Source: Enterovibrio calviensis DSM 14347 (lineage in GTDB: Bacteria; Pseudomonadota; Gammaproteobacteria; Enterobacterales; Vibrionaceae). From it: DNA of 64,000 nucleotides. The DNA lies in contig NZ_KK211217.1 in NCBI RefSeq assembly GCF_000621165.1, positions 372,001 to 436,000 on the forward strand, given 5' to 3'. Below the pieces are notes generated by a model that was not told where the DNA came from, made no database searches, and worked only from the letters and a program-made list of their open reading frames with translations. Position 1 is the stretch's first letter. Each line of letters starts with the position of its first letter. This document shows, piece by piece, positions 1 through 8,406 of the stretch. The translations under genes were made by a program, and so were the position numbers.

Positions 1-1
1 T

Positions 2-469
2 AAGACAACAACAAGCAGTGTGTTTTATTTTCACGTGTTACATGATGGACACTTTGCACAATATTCACAGCAAGTCGGCGCTAAAGAGCAAGCAGGCATT
101 GAGTTCGTAGAAAATAAAGGGCCGCAATACTTAGAGCAGACGCAATGGCAAAAGGATGTTCTCGATGCGATTTCCACGCATTTTCATGATCCTGACTTTT
201 CACTCGCAGTCTTAGCAAAAGCGTTTTTTACGTCTGAGAGAAGCCTGCAAAGGCGTTTTAAAGCAGAATTTGGCTACACGTTTAAAGAAGCACTTATTTC
301 TACGCGGTTAGCGAACGCACAGCGCATGCTGTATCAAGGCGATAAAATTGCCAATGTTGCAATAGCTTGCGGTTTTAATGAACCGTCGTACTTTACGAAG
401 TCATTTAAAGCAAAGTATGGATACACGCCATCGCAGTTTCGAGAGAGATATGAGCGTCGAGAAATATGA
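2..469 (+). CDS. AraC-family transcriptional regulator, C-terminal part (5' end outside window)
   Basis: The frame is open to the left edge, so this is the 3' part of a longer gene; the GTG at 20 is only the first possible start inside the window. The last ~100 residues are a typical AraC/XylS double helix-turn-helix domain, with SERSLQRRFKAEFGYT as the first recognition-helix region and IACGFNEPSYFTKSFKAKYG as the second, ending in the usual TPSQFRERY. It should bind DNA as a transcriptional regulator. The sensor domain lies outside the window, so ligand and targets cannot be read. Confidence 0.85.
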   Translation, partial: KTTTSSVFYFHVLHDGHFAQYSQQVGAKEQAGIEFVENKGPQYLEQTQWQKDVLDAISTHFHDPDFSLAVLAKAFFTSERSLQRRFKAEFGYTFKEALISTRLANAQRMLYQGDKIANVAIACGFNEPSYFTKSFKAKYGYTPSQFRERYERREI

Positions 470-503
470 GAATTGGAACGTATAACAACAAGAGGGGGAG
501 ATG

Positions 504-541
504 AAAAAAAAGAGCGTGGCATAGCCGACTGACTATACCAC
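504..541 (-). terminator. Rho-independent terminator (minus strand)
   Basis: Read on the minus strand, GTGGTATAG pairs with CTATGCCAC around an 8-nt loop (one G-U pair) and is followed by GCTC and eight T residues. It terminates a leftward transcript. No annotated gene lies directly upstream of it on that strand. Confidence 0.6.
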
Positions 542-605
542 GGGCGTCAAAGACACCTTCGCTTGCTGCCGGAGGTGTGTGGGAGTCGAGTCCCTCACAC
601 CGTCT
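504..605 (-). ncRNA. Candidate structured small RNA, 3' part (5' end not defined)
   Basis: On the minus strand three hairpins follow one another: 601-574 (GGTGTG.GGGA against TCCC.CACACC, loop of 6), 557-543 (GGTGTC ttt GACGCC), and 541-516, the last followed by a U8 run. This arrangement is typical of a small RNA ending in an intrinsic terminator. A short open frame without ATG (727-533, TTG start) covers the same strand and ends inside the terminator stem, so a decayed gene tail is the alternative. I do not recognise a known RNA family. Confidence 0.4.
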
Positions 606-911
606 GGAATTAACTTGAGTTCATTAAAACGGTTCTTCCCTTTCTGGGCATAGTAATTTCCCGCCATTATTTCAATCCCATTAAAAACCGCGATATTTTT
701 TGGACTCAGTCCAATGTTTATCGTCAAGAAAAATGCACTAATGCCAAATAATTGACGAAATTAACGACATTTGGACGAGAAAGTATTTTGAGTTTATCGA
801 GAGCGAAGCGGTTAAATTGGATGAAATCTCCGAATTTTTTACGATATTGACGAGATATTTGACGATTTTGACGAGCGGCAATTTCTTCATTATGAAACAG
901 CCAAGGTTTTA
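606..911. other. Gene-poor AT-rich stretch upstream of feoA
   Basis: No convincing gene. A plus-strand frame (742-915) is open for about 57 codons but has no start codon. The stretch contains the TTGACGA-type repeats described separately. A degraded gene is possible but unproven. Confidence 0.4.
752..874. repeat. Two clusters of TTGACGA-like direct repeats
   Basis: TTGACGA or close variants begin at 752, 761 (TTAACGA) and 771 (TTGGACGA), then at 838 (TTTACGA), 847, 859 and 868. Spacing within clusters is 9-12 bp. This could be an array of protein-binding sites or simple sequence drift in AT-rich DNA. No matching family is recognised. Confidence 0.4.
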
Positions 912-925
912 TTGATCGAAAACAA
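912..925 (+). promoter_or_regulatory. FNR-like site upstream of feoA
   Basis: TTGATCGAAAACAA matches the FNR consensus TTGAT-N4-ATCAA with one mismatch. Its centre is about 41.5 bp upstream of a start point near 960 that would follow a weak -10 (AATACT, 948-953), the class II activator position. Anaerobic activation of feo by FNR is known in enterobacteria; here it is inferred from sequence. Confidence 0.5.
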
Positions 926-964
926 CTTTCCTATTGCAACATTTTGCAATACTTTGCTCGTAAA

Positions 965-979
965 TGTTTATGATTCTCA
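965..979 (+). promoter_or_regulatory. Fur-like box just upstream of feoA
   Basis: TGTTTATGATTCTCA matches 11 of the 14 defined positions of the 7-1-7 Fur consensus TGATAAT-N-ATTATCA. It lies between the inferred promoter and the feoA start, where bound Fur-Fe(II) would block transcription. Confidence 0.5.
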
Positions 980-993
980 TTTGGGTTGTGATT

Positions 994-1227
994 ATGAAGC
1001 TTTCGGAGCTAAAACCGGGTTTGAACGGGCAGGTGGTATCACTGTCGAGTGTGCCTTCCATACCACGAAAGAAGTTAATGGCGATGGGTTTGTTGCCAGA
1101 TACAGATGTTCAGGTCATTCGCCTTGCCCCGATGGGTGATCCTATACAAATTCGTGTCCGCGGTTGTGACATCGCACTTCGAAAGAGTCTCGCAAATCAA
1201 ATAGAGGTGACAGCGAATGCAAAGTAA
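994..1227 (+). CDS. feoA: Ferrous iron transport protein FeoA
   Basis: A 77-residue SH3-like cytosolic protein that supports FeoB in Fe(II) uptake. The start MKLSELKPG matches the family; an ATG ten codons upstream (964) lies in the Fur-like box and adds a hydrophobic stretch not expected in FeoA. The conserved core MGLLPDTDVQVIRLAPMGDP and the C-terminal strand IALRKSLANQIEV are present. It overlaps feoB by 11 bp, so the two are translated together. No strong ribosome binding site is visible. Confidence 0.9.
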   Translation: MKLSELKPGLNGQVVSLSSVPSIPRKKLMAMGLLPDTDVQVIRLAPMGDPIQIRVRGCDIALRKSLANQIEVTANAK

Positions 1228-3499
1228 GCAGTTACTAACAGTTGGTAACCCCAACTCAGGTAAAACCACGCTGTTTAACCGTTTGACGGGTGGCCGTCAA
1301 GAAATCGGCAACTGGGCCGGTGTGACTGTTGATAAAAAAACAGGCATTGCACAGCTTGGTGAAGACGCATGTGAACTCACCGACTTACCGGGAATTTACA
1401 CATTGGATAACGCCGATGGAGAGAACAGTCTCGATGAGTCGATTGCAATCTCAGCGTTATTTTCACTACCGAGTGATTTGATTGTTAATGTGCTGGATGC
1501 CAGTTGTCTTGAAAGAAGCTTGTATCTAACACTGCAGTTGCGTGAGCTAGGGCGACCAATGGTTGTCGTGCTGAATAAGATGGACATCGTTATCCAGCAA
1601 GGCTTCGATCTTGACACAGAGAAGCTGTCCCAAGCATTGGGCTGTCCTGTGGTGAGTGTCACTGCAACAGACCCTCTGTCTGTGAGTGCGCTTAAAGTCG
1701 CGCTGTCTGATAAAATTAATAGCAATGCCCCTCACTTTGCGATCGCGCTGGATTACGGTATTGAAGTGGAATCTGCCATCTCAACACTGTCTGTTGGTTT
1801 GCAGCAGCAGGGCGCAACGTATGAAAGGGCTAAATCGATTCGCCTTTTGACCGGCGATCGTGCGTTACTCAATCAAATGGCAGCTGAAACGCACACCTTG
1901 CTCGATGATGTGCGTGAGCAACAGCTTGAGAAGGTAGACGTCGACCTTGTTATCGCGAATGTGCGCTATTCGAAAGTTGCTGAAATCTGTCATCTGTGTA
2001 AAACGCAGATCATCCCGCTTAAAGCGCGTATTACCGATGCGATCGACAATGTCATTTTGAGCCGCTACTTTGGTTTACCCATCTTTTTCCTCATTATGTA
2101 TTTGATGTTTATGTTTTCGATAAACATCGGTAGCGCGTTTATCGACTTCTTTGATATCAGCACTGGCGCATTGTTGGTTGATGGCGCGCATTTCTTGTTT
2201 GATAGCCACTTACCGGTTTGGCTCGTCACTTTACTGGCCGATGGTGTCGGCGGCGGTATTCAAACGGTTGCCACTTTTATTCCTGTTATTGCCTGCCTCT
2301 ATTTGTTTATGTCATTGCTCGAAAGCTCGGGCTATATGGCTCGAGCAGCCTTTGTGTTGGACAAAGCGATGCAAAAAATTGGCTTACCAGGCAAAGCCTT
2401 CGTTCCATTGGTTTTAGGTTTTGGCTGTAACGTACCGGCGATTATGGCAACCCGAACACTCGACCAAGAACGAGAACGCCGATTGGCGGCAGCGATGGCG
2501 CCGTTCATGTCATGTGGCGCTCGTTTGCCTGTTTATGCGCTGTTTGCAGCGGCATTCTTCCCAGAAAATGGGCAGAATATTGTGTTCTTACTATACCTAT
2601 TGGGTATCGCGGTCGCGGTATTTACCGGCGTGGTGCTGAGACGCACAATTTATCCAGGTGATAGTGACGCGTTTATGATGGAAATGCCTCGCTACGAATG
2701 GCCTCGTTTTAAAGATGTTGGACTTAAAACTTGGCACAAGCTTAAACGTTTCGTGCTGGGGGCGGGGAAGACGATCGTAGTGGTGGTAACAGTACTAAGC
2801 TTCATGAACTCACTGGGTACCGATGGTTCTTTTGGAAACCAAGATTCAGAAAGTTCTGTGCTATCTAAAGTTGCTCAGACTGTCACACCAATATTTGCGC
2901 CAATCGGTATTCAAGAAGACAACTGGCCTGCAACCGTGGGTATTATTACGGGTATCTTTGCAAAAGAAGCCGTGGTGGGGACGTTGAATAACCTTTATGC
3001 AACACCCAATGAAGCAGAGGCGTCCGATTATGATCTGATGGCTAGCCTGCAAGAAGCCGTGCAAACCATTCCTGAAAACTTGTTGGGACTTAACTTTTCT
3101 GATCCTTTGGGGCTTGATGTGGGTGACTTACCTGACCAACAAGCTGTTGCCGAGGACCAAGACGTAGATTTGAGTATCTTTGCAAATCTGAGTGTTAACT
3201 TTACGGCGGCGAGTGCGTTTGCTTATTTGGTGTTTATTTTGCTTTATACACCTTGTGTGGCAGCAATGGGTGCATACGTGCGTGAATTTGGTCGTCCATT
3301 CGCTGTGTTTATTGGCAGTTGGACCATGTTGCTCGCAATTGTTTGTGCAACCATGGTTTATCAAATGGCGATGATTTTTGAAACGCCACTAAACAGCGGA
3401 GTTTCTATATTTGGCTGCTTGATGGTCATGTGGGCAGCGATACACATGCTGAAGCGACAGGCTAAACGAGAATTACCTGTCAATGCAGTCGCACTATGA
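1217..3499 (+). CDS. feoB: Ferrous iron transporter FeoB
   Basis: A 760-residue inner-membrane Fe(II) transporter. The N-terminal G domain has G1 (GNPNSGKT, residues 10-17), G3 (DLPG) and G4 (NKMD). A helical regulatory domain follows, then a C-terminal membrane region from about residue 280 with two Gate-type segments, each containing a conserved Cys (GFGCNVPAIMATR and YTPCVAAMGAYVREFG). Length is normal for Vibrionaceae FeoB. It overlaps feoA upstream and feoC downstream, forming feoABC. Confidence 0.97.
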   Translation: MQSKQLLTVGNPNSGKTTLFNRLTGGRQEIGNWAGVTVDKKTGIAQLGEDACELTDLPGIYTLDNADGENSLDESIAISALFSLPSDLIVNVLDASCLERSLYLTLQLRELGRPMVVVLNKMDIVIQQGFDLDTEKLSQALGCPVVSVTATDPLSVSALKVALSDKINSNAPHFAIALDYGIEVESAISTLSVGLQQQGATYERAKSIRLLTGDRALLNQMAAETHTLLDDVREQQLEKVDVDLVIANVRYSKVAEICHLCKTQIIPLKARITDAIDNVILSRYFGLPIFFLIMYLMFMFSINIGSAFIDFFDISTGALLVDGAHFLFDSHLPVWLVTLLADGVGGGIQTVATFIPVIACLYLFMSLLESSGYMARAAFVLDKAMQKIGLPGKAFVPLVLGFGCNVPAIMATRTLDQERERRLAAAMAPFMSCGARLPVYALFAAAFFPENGQNIVFLLYLLGIAVAVFTGVVLRRTIYPGDSDAFMMEMPRYEWPRFKDVGLKTWHKLKRFVLGAGKTIVVVVTVLSFMNSLGTDGSFGNQDSESSVLSKVAQTVTPIFAPIGIQEDNWPATVGIITGIFAKEAVVGTLNNLYATPNEAEASDYDLMASLQEAVQTIPENLLGLNFSDPLGLDVGDLPDQQAVAEDQDVDLSIFANLSVNFTAASAFAYLVFILLYTPCVAAMGAYVREFGRPFAVFIGSWTMLLAIVCATMVYQMAMIFETPLNSGVSIFGCLMVMWAAIHMLKRQAKRELPVNAVAL

Positions 3500-3720
3500 T
3501 TCTTGATGATCTTCGTGACTACATCGTTGCTAACCCAAATTGTACGTTAACAACGTTAGCGACCCATTTTTCGTTATCGGCAGATGGGATTGATGCAATG
3601 CTGGCGGTTTGGGTTAAGAAAGGTCAGCTAAAAACGACAATATCCCAGTCGCACAATGGCGTCGAGAGGCGCTACCTGTGGGTGCAGGACCAAGAACTCG
3701 GTATCACTGTGATTCAGTGA
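3496..3720 (+). CDS. feoC: FeoC-like winged-helix protein
   Basis: A 74-residue protein whose ATG overlaps the feoB stop by 4 bp. It has the small winged-helix pattern of FeoC (LRDYIVANPNCTLTTLATHFSLS). FeoC modulates FeoB activity or stability. The cysteines that bind an Fe-S cluster in enterobacterial FeoC are absent; only one Cys (in NPNCTL) is seen, so it probably acts without a cluster, as proposed for Vibrio FeoC. Confidence 0.8.
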   Translation: MILDDLRDYIVANPNCTLTTLATHFSLSADGIDAMLAVWVKKGQLKTTISQSHNGVERRYLWVQDQELGITVIQ

Positions 3721-3781
3721 TACATGATTGTCACGACGGCTAAATGACTGGCTATGTGGCAGTGAGACGTTGACCAATAGC

Positions 3782-3816
3782 AAAAGCGCAGTGAGGTTAT
3801 CACTGCGCTTTTTGTT
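3782..3816 (+). terminator. Rho-independent terminator after feoC
   Basis: AAAAGCGCAGTGA pairs with TCACTGCGCTTTT around GGTTA and runs into a T-rich tail. It ends the feoABC transcript. Confidence 0.85.
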
Positions 3817-3880
3817 TTTCTGATTGTCGACAAATGGTTTAGCAACATGTTTTCATGCCAGATTGTCTTAAGAAACAGTC

Positions 3881-4315
3881 TTATGACGTCGCCGCTGAAA
3901 ACCCATCAATGTCGCTAAGGTGTGCTTTCCACATTTCAACAACCGCGGCTTGGCTTTCATCGTTTCGGGTGATTCCTTGGGTGTTACCCCAAATGGGAGC
4001 AGGCCATGCAGCATCATCCTGAAAACGAGCAATATGGTGTATATGGAGTTGAGGCACCATATTTCCTAATGCACCCATGTTTAGCTTATCAGCGTTGGTG
4101 TGGAATTCGAGTTTCGCAGCCAATTGCGATGATTCACGCATGAACTGCTGCTGATCATTATCACTAAGATGGTGTAGTTCGGTGACGCCATCAACCTTGG
4201 GAACTAAAATTATCCAAGGACCTATGTTTTCTTTGCTTATCAAAATACGGCATAGCGGGAAATCACCCAGCCAAGTTGTATCTGCCTCTAAACGGGGATG
4301 AAGCTCAAACGCCAT
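3881..4315 (-). CDS. HIT-domain protein
   Basis: A 144-residue histidine-triad family protein. HIT proteins are nucleotide hydrolases or transferases that use a His-phi-His-phi-His motif. Here the motif reads QLHIHHIARF (His91, His93, His94), so the third His of the classical pattern is displaced. The N-terminal DFPLCRILISKENIGPWIILVPK strand is typical of the gammaproteobacterial subgroup. The substrate is unknown. It is a single gene convergent with feoC. Confidence 0.8.
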   Translation of the reverse strand: MAFELHPRLEADTTWLGDFPLCRILISKENIGPWIILVPKVDGVTELHHLSDNDQQQFMRESSQLAAKLEFHTNADKLNMGALGNMVPQLHIHHIARFQDDAAWPAPIWGNTQGITRNDESQAAVVEMWKAHLSDIDGFSAATS

Positions 4316-4515
4316 TATATTTTCTCTTCTTTTTCAAACTCACTCAAAATTACTGTCAATTCTGATAAATGTAAACCAATGACAGAGATAAAACTCTGTG
4401 ATGATGGCGTGGAAAGAAATTGCGCAATTGTCATAGAAAAATCACAAAACCTAAGTATTAACTGTGAATAAGACACTCTTTTTTCTAATTCGCATTAGGC
4501 TAAAAGGAGAGGATG

Positions 4516-4666
4516 TATACCCAAATAACCTGAAGATGCAGGATTCAGCGAGCTTGACTGACGTTATGATCAAGGCGTCCCTTTGTCGATGTAGTGAGCG
4601 CCATCAAAAAGGGGCAACACCGAGCATCGCCTCTGAAATCGAGCATCTTCAGGTTGCTTGGGTATA
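4516..4666. mobile_element. MITE-like element, 151 bp, with 24-bp terminal inverted repeats
   Basis: The left end (4516-4539, beginning TATACCCAAATAACCTGAAG) and the right end (4643-4666) are inverted copies matching at 22 of 24 positions. There is no transposase inside. The outermost TATA could represent a TA target duplication. It sits directly in front of the DUF924 gene and creates a spurious N-terminal extension of that reading frame. It recalls short dispersed palindromic repeats of Vibrio genomes, but only one copy is in the window. Confidence 0.7.
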
Positions 4667-4706
4667 TTGGGCAAAAGGGCGTAAAGCTAACATCGCAGGA
4701 GCAAGC

Positions 4707-5306
4707 ATGGATTACATAGAAGTGCTGGATTTTTGGTTTGATGACGCAGAGGCGCCACAAACCAATGACACTATCAAGGCGATGTGGCTACATGGGGACG
4801 AGGCGTCAGATAACCTTATTCGTGAACGTTTTTTACCGTACGTGAGCATGGCAGGAGAGGGTAAGCTTTCTCAGTGGCTTGATTCACCACTTGGCGCGCT
4901 GGCGCATATTATTTTATTGGACCAGTTCAGTCGACGAGTGTACCGAGGACTCAGTGCGGCTTTTCGTTATGATGAATTCGCCCTTGCGCTGTGTAAGCGC
5001 GGGTTAGCGATGGGACAGGATCAGAATTTATTGCCCATTCAAAGGGTGTTTTTTTACACCCCGTTACAGCATTCCGAACACGCGGAAGATCAAGAAGAAG
5101 CGCTGTTTAGGTTTAGCCAGTTGTGTCAGTCAGCGGCGTCGTTTGAAGCAGGTTTGTTTGAGAATTTTTATCGGCAGGCACGAAACCACTACGAAATCAT
5201 TCAGCGGTTTGGACGCTTTCCCCAGCGAAATGCGTCGTTAGGTCGCTTATCGACTGAGAAAGAAATGCAGTGGCTTGCTAACGGGGGGGCAAAATTGGGG
5301 CCTTAA
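4707..5306 (+). CDS. DUF924 family protein
   Basis: A 199-residue protein of the DUF924 family, predicted all-helical and of unknown function. Family hallmarks are the start MDYIEVLDFWFDD, the LGALAHIILLDQFSRRVYRG segment, the HSEHAEDQEEAL segment, and the end FYRQARNHYEIIQRFGRFPQRN. The frame is open upstream to 4464, but that part crosses the inverted-repeat element. The ATG at 4707 has a ribosome binding site (AGGA, 4698-4701) and fits the family start. Confidence 0.9.
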   Translation: MDYIEVLDFWFDDAEAPQTNDTIKAMWLHGDEASDNLIRERFLPYVSMAGEGKLSQWLDSPLGALAHIILLDQFSRRVYRGLSAAFRYDEFALALCKRGLAMGQDQNLLPIQRVFFYTPLQHSEHAEDQEEALFRFSQLCQSAASFEAGLFENFYRQARNHYEIIQRFGRFPQRNASLGRLSTEKEMQWLANGGAKLGP

Positions 5307-5381
5307 AGTCATATAGCACAATGGCAGATGCGTCTATATTAGATAAGGCTACAGTCATCTCTGATCAATAAGGGGGTATAT

Positions 5382-5431
5382 CAAACAACCTCAACGAACA
5401 GAAAGATCTGACATCAGGTAAAGGTTGTTTG
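5382..5431. other. Inverted repeat between convergent genes
   Basis: CAAACAACCT and AGGTTGTTTG are perfect 10-bp arms separated by 30 nt, between the convergent DUF924 and diguanylate cyclase genes. It may act as a weak bidirectional terminator. There is no long T run. Confidence 0.35.
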
Positions 5432-5443
5432 TTTCAGGCTTGT

Positions 5444-6466
5444 TTATCGAACCATCGGCATTACTCGGTTTCGGCCACGATGTTTTGCGTCATACAACGC
5501 TTCGTCGGCCCTGGCGATGAATTGAGAACCTTCCTCCCCAATTGAACGTTCAGCAATACCAAAAGAGGCAGTAATTGAGTTGATTTTTTGCCCTGAGCGT
5601 TTGTCGGTGACAGAGAGGCGCTCTAGCGACTTTCTGACTTTTTCTGCAATTTGAAATGCGCCTCTCAGAGACATCTTTGGCAGCAGTACCGAAAACTCTT
5701 CGCCGCCGTATCGATATAGCATTCCGTTATCTTCAACGCTTTTTTCAATTCTCTGTGCGACGATCTTCAGGACTTGGTCACCCATTTGATGGCCAAATTC
5801 ATCGTTAAAGGCTTTAAAGTGGTCAATGTCGACCATCACTAAACACAGTTCGCTTTTCTCTAGCAAAAAAACATTGAGTTGTTTATCAAATGCTCGGCGG
5901 TTTAGTGTGCCAGTCAGCGCATCGTGTGTGGCTTGTTTTTCATATTCCTGCAACTGGGATTTTAGGGAATCGATTTCTGTTTTTTGTGTCGTCACCTGCA
6001 GTTGGTATTGCGTTGTTGCTTCCAGTAAGTGGCGTGACCCTTTAAGCAGATCTTGCAACACGACTTGGCCTTCGCCACTAATGTCAGCGTGGCTTTCGAC
6101 ATCTTCCAATCGGTTGACCGATGAATTAAGGATGGTTTGAAATGCCTGTGTATCTGACACTGTGGTATCGATCGATTGACCCATGTCGGCCACTAAACTT
6201 TCCAGTTTTTTACGGAAATTATCGACTTCTCGTTTGGCGTCATCGAGCAGGTAAGACTCAATCAATGAGTCGCACTGTGCAGGTGAACAGCTGCCAAATC
6301 GCTTAACCGTGTCATCAACGGCGTCGTTAAGTTGTTGGTGGGTACCGGCGCAGTAGGTATACCACAAAGAAAAGTAGTGTGGTGTGGTAGGAACTTTGTA
6401 CTTCACCATTAAAGGCACGGCACGCTTGAATATTTTAGTCGCTTGAAAAAAAGCGTAATCGCTCAT
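5444..6466 (-). CDS. GGDEF-domain diguanylate cyclase
   Basis: A 340-residue protein predicted to make cyclic di-GMP from two GTP. Residues ~1-165 are helical with no recognised sensor. A coiled-coil stretch (~150-180) precedes the GGDEF domain. The active-site loop reads RYGGEEF (GGEEF at about 254-258), compatible with catalysis. The RxxD inhibitory site expected five residues upstream is not present (EDNG instead), so product inhibition at that site is unlikely. No transmembrane segment is evident, so it is probably cytosolic. Confidence 0.9.
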   Translation of the reverse strand: MSDYAFFQATKIFKRAVPLMVKYKVPTTPHYFSLWYTYCAGTHQQLNDAVDDTVKRFGSCSPAQCDSLIESYLLDDAKREVDNFRKKLESLVADMGQSIDTTVSDTQAFQTILNSSVNRLEDVESHADISGEGQVVLQDLLKGSRHLLEATTQYQLQVTTQKTEIDSLKSQLQEYEKQATHDALTGTLNRRAFDKQLNVFLLEKSELCLVMVDIDHFKAFNDEFGHQMGDQVLKIVAQRIEKSVEDNGMLYRYGGEEFSVLLPKMSLRGAFQIAEKVRKSLERLSVTDKRSGQKINSITASFGIAERSIGEEGSQFIARADEALYDAKHRGRNRVMPMVR

Positions 6467-6533
6467 ACACCATTCCTTAGTGCTACATGTGTCAACAATG
6501 ATACAAGAAACAGATGTCGATTGTTGTTAAGAG

Positions 6534-6567
6534 CAAAAAAAACCCCATTCAAAAATGAATGAGGTTC
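6534..6567 (-). terminator. Rho-independent terminator after argS
   Basis: On the minus strand AACCTCATTC pairs with GAATGGGGTT around a short A/T loop and is followed by a T8 run. Confidence 0.85.
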
Positions 6568-6599
6568 AGATTTTTTAATGCAAACTCAGTGCGTATTGA

Positions 6600-8330
6600 T
6601 TACATACGTTCCAGCGTGTTGATACCTAGAAGGCTGAGTCCTTGCTTGATGGTTTTGGCTGTCAGCGCAGCAAGTTTCAAGCGGCTTTGTTTTGTTTCAC
6701 CTTCGGCATTAAGCACTGGGCAAGCTTCATAGAAGCTAGAGAAAGTACCAGCAAGTTCAAAGAGGTAGCTACACATGATGTGCGGCTGACCTTCGCGTGC
6801 AACGGATTGAACGGCTTCTTCAAATTGCAGCAGTTTAGACACCAATGCTTTTTCTTTTTCATCAGCGATAATGATGTTGCCTTCAACAGCGTTTGCGTCA
6901 ATACCCGCTTTAGCGAAGATAGAAGCCACACGTGTGTAAGCATATTGCATGTAAGGCGCAGTGTTACCTTCAAACGCCAGCATGTTATCCCAATCAAAGA
7001 TGTAATCTGTGGTGCGGTGCTTAGAAAGATCAGAGTACTTAACGGCTGCCATGGCAACGGTTTCAGCGATGTTTGCTTTTTCTTCAGCAGACATGTCTGG
7101 ATTTTTCTCTTCAATCAGTTTCTTCGCACGCACTTCAGCTTCGTCTAACAGATCGGCCAGACGTACGGTACCGCCCGCACGGGTCTTAAATGGACGGCCA
7201 TCTTTACCCAACATCATGCCAAATGCATGGTGCTCTAGGCTCATTGATTCTGGGATGTAACCTGCTTTACGAACGATAGTCCATGCTTGCATCAGGTGCT
7301 GATGCTGGCGGGAGTCAATGAAGTACAGCACACGGTCGGCATTGAAGGTTTCGTGACGGTATTTGGCACACGCGATATCGGTGGTGGTGTACAAGAAACC
7401 ACCATCACGTTTTTGGATGATTACACCCATAGGCTCACCGTCTTTATTCTTGTATTCATTAAGGAATACAACGGTTGCACCATCGCTTTCTTCAGCCAAG
7501 CCTTTTTCTTTTAGGTCAGCCACAATACCTGCAAGCATGCTGTTGTACATGCTTTCACCCATCACGTCTTTGTTCGTCAAAGATACGTTTAGGCGGTCGT
7601 AATTGCGTTGGTTTTGCTCAAGGGTGATTTTAACCAGTGTCTGCCATTTCGCTTTGCAGTACTCATCACCACTTTGAAGGCGAACCACATAGTTACGTGC
7701 CGTTTTGGCAAACTCTTCATCTTCGTCGTACAGTTTCTTCGACTCACGGTAGAAGCCTTCGATGTCGCTAAGATCCATCGAAATATTGCCACCTGCTGCT
7801 TCATGACGCTCAAGGTTGGCAATCAACATACCAAACTGTGTGCCCCAATCACCAAGGTGGTTTGCGCGAATAACGTTATGACCCAAGAACTCAAGGGTGC
7901 GAACGACAGCATCACCGATAATGGTTGAACGAAGGTGACCAACGTGCATCTCTTTCGCTACGTTAGGCGCAGAGTAATCAACAACGATATTTTGTTTCTG
8001 ATCTTCAGCAACGCCCAAACGGCTGTCAGCCAGTGCAAGGTCAGCTTGCTGGCCTAACCACTCAGGGCTAAGGAAAATATTGATAAAGCCAGGGCCAGCA
8101 ATCTCGGTTTTCGATGCAATGCCTTCAAGGTCTAATACATCCAATACTTTTTGCGCGAAGTCACGAGGGTTACCACCGAGTTTCTTTGCTACGCCCATGA
8201 TGCCATTGGCTTGGTAGTCACCAAATTGTGCTTTTGCCGATTGACGTACTGCAGCTGGGCTGCCTTCTGGTGCACCGGCTGCGACCATAGCTGCCGATAC
8301 TTTTTCATTAAGAAGGGCTTGAATATTCAC
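6600..8330 (-). CDS. argS: Arginyl-tRNA synthetase
   Basis: A 576-residue class I aminoacyl-tRNA synthetase that attaches arginine to tRNA-Arg. The N-terminal additional domain covers ~1-110. The HIGH signature appears as HVGH (129-132) within [20 protein letters not shown]. The KMSKS region is degenerate, as is usual for ArgRS ([13 protein letters not shown]). The C-terminal anticodon-binding helices end in [10 protein letters not shown], the classical ArgRS terminus. It is divergent from yecM, an arrangement like that around argS in enterobacteria. Confidence 0.98.
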   Translation of the reverse strand: MNIQALLNEKVSAAMVAAGAPEGSPAAVRQSAKAQFGDYQANGIMGVAKKLGGNPRDFAQKVLDVLDLEGIASKTEIAGPGFINIFLSPEWLGQQADLALADSRLGVAEDQKQNIVVDYSAPNVAKEMHVGHLRSTIIGDAVVRTLEFLGHNVIRANHLGDWGTQFGMLIANLERHEAAGGNISMDLSDIEGFYRESKKLYDEDEEFAKTARNYVVRLQSGDEYCKAKWQTLVKITLEQNQRNYDRLNVSLTNKDVMGESMYNSMLAGIVADLKEKGLAEESDGATVVFLNEYKNKDGEPMGVIIQKRDGGFLYTTTDIACAKYRHETFNADRVLYFIDSRQHQHLMQAWTIVRKAGYIPESMSLEHHAFGMMLGKDGRPFKTRAGGTVRLADLLDEAEVRAKKLIEEKNPDMSAEEKANIAETVAMAAVKYSDLSKHRTTDYIFDWDNMLAFEGNTAPYMQYAYTRVASIFAKAGIDANAVEGNIIIADEKEKALVSKLLQFEEAVQSVAREGQPHIMCSYLFELAGTFSSFYEACPVLNAEGETKQSRLKLAALTAKTIKQGLSLLGINTLERM

Positions 8331-8406
8331 GTGTTTACCTTAATTTTGATACCCGATTGACTCTGCATGACCCTAAGTCACGACGCGGGGCTTACTGGCG
8401 ATGGTA

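Noticed and set aside
574-601. tmRNA T-arm or phage attachment site
   Set aside because: GGACTCGACTCCC resembles a tRNA/tmRNA T-arm, but the acceptor end CCA context, the rest of the tmRNA, and any integrase gene are missing.
964-993. Longer start for feoA at 964
   Set aside because: The extra ten residues are hydrophobic, absent in the family, and lie in the Fur-like box.
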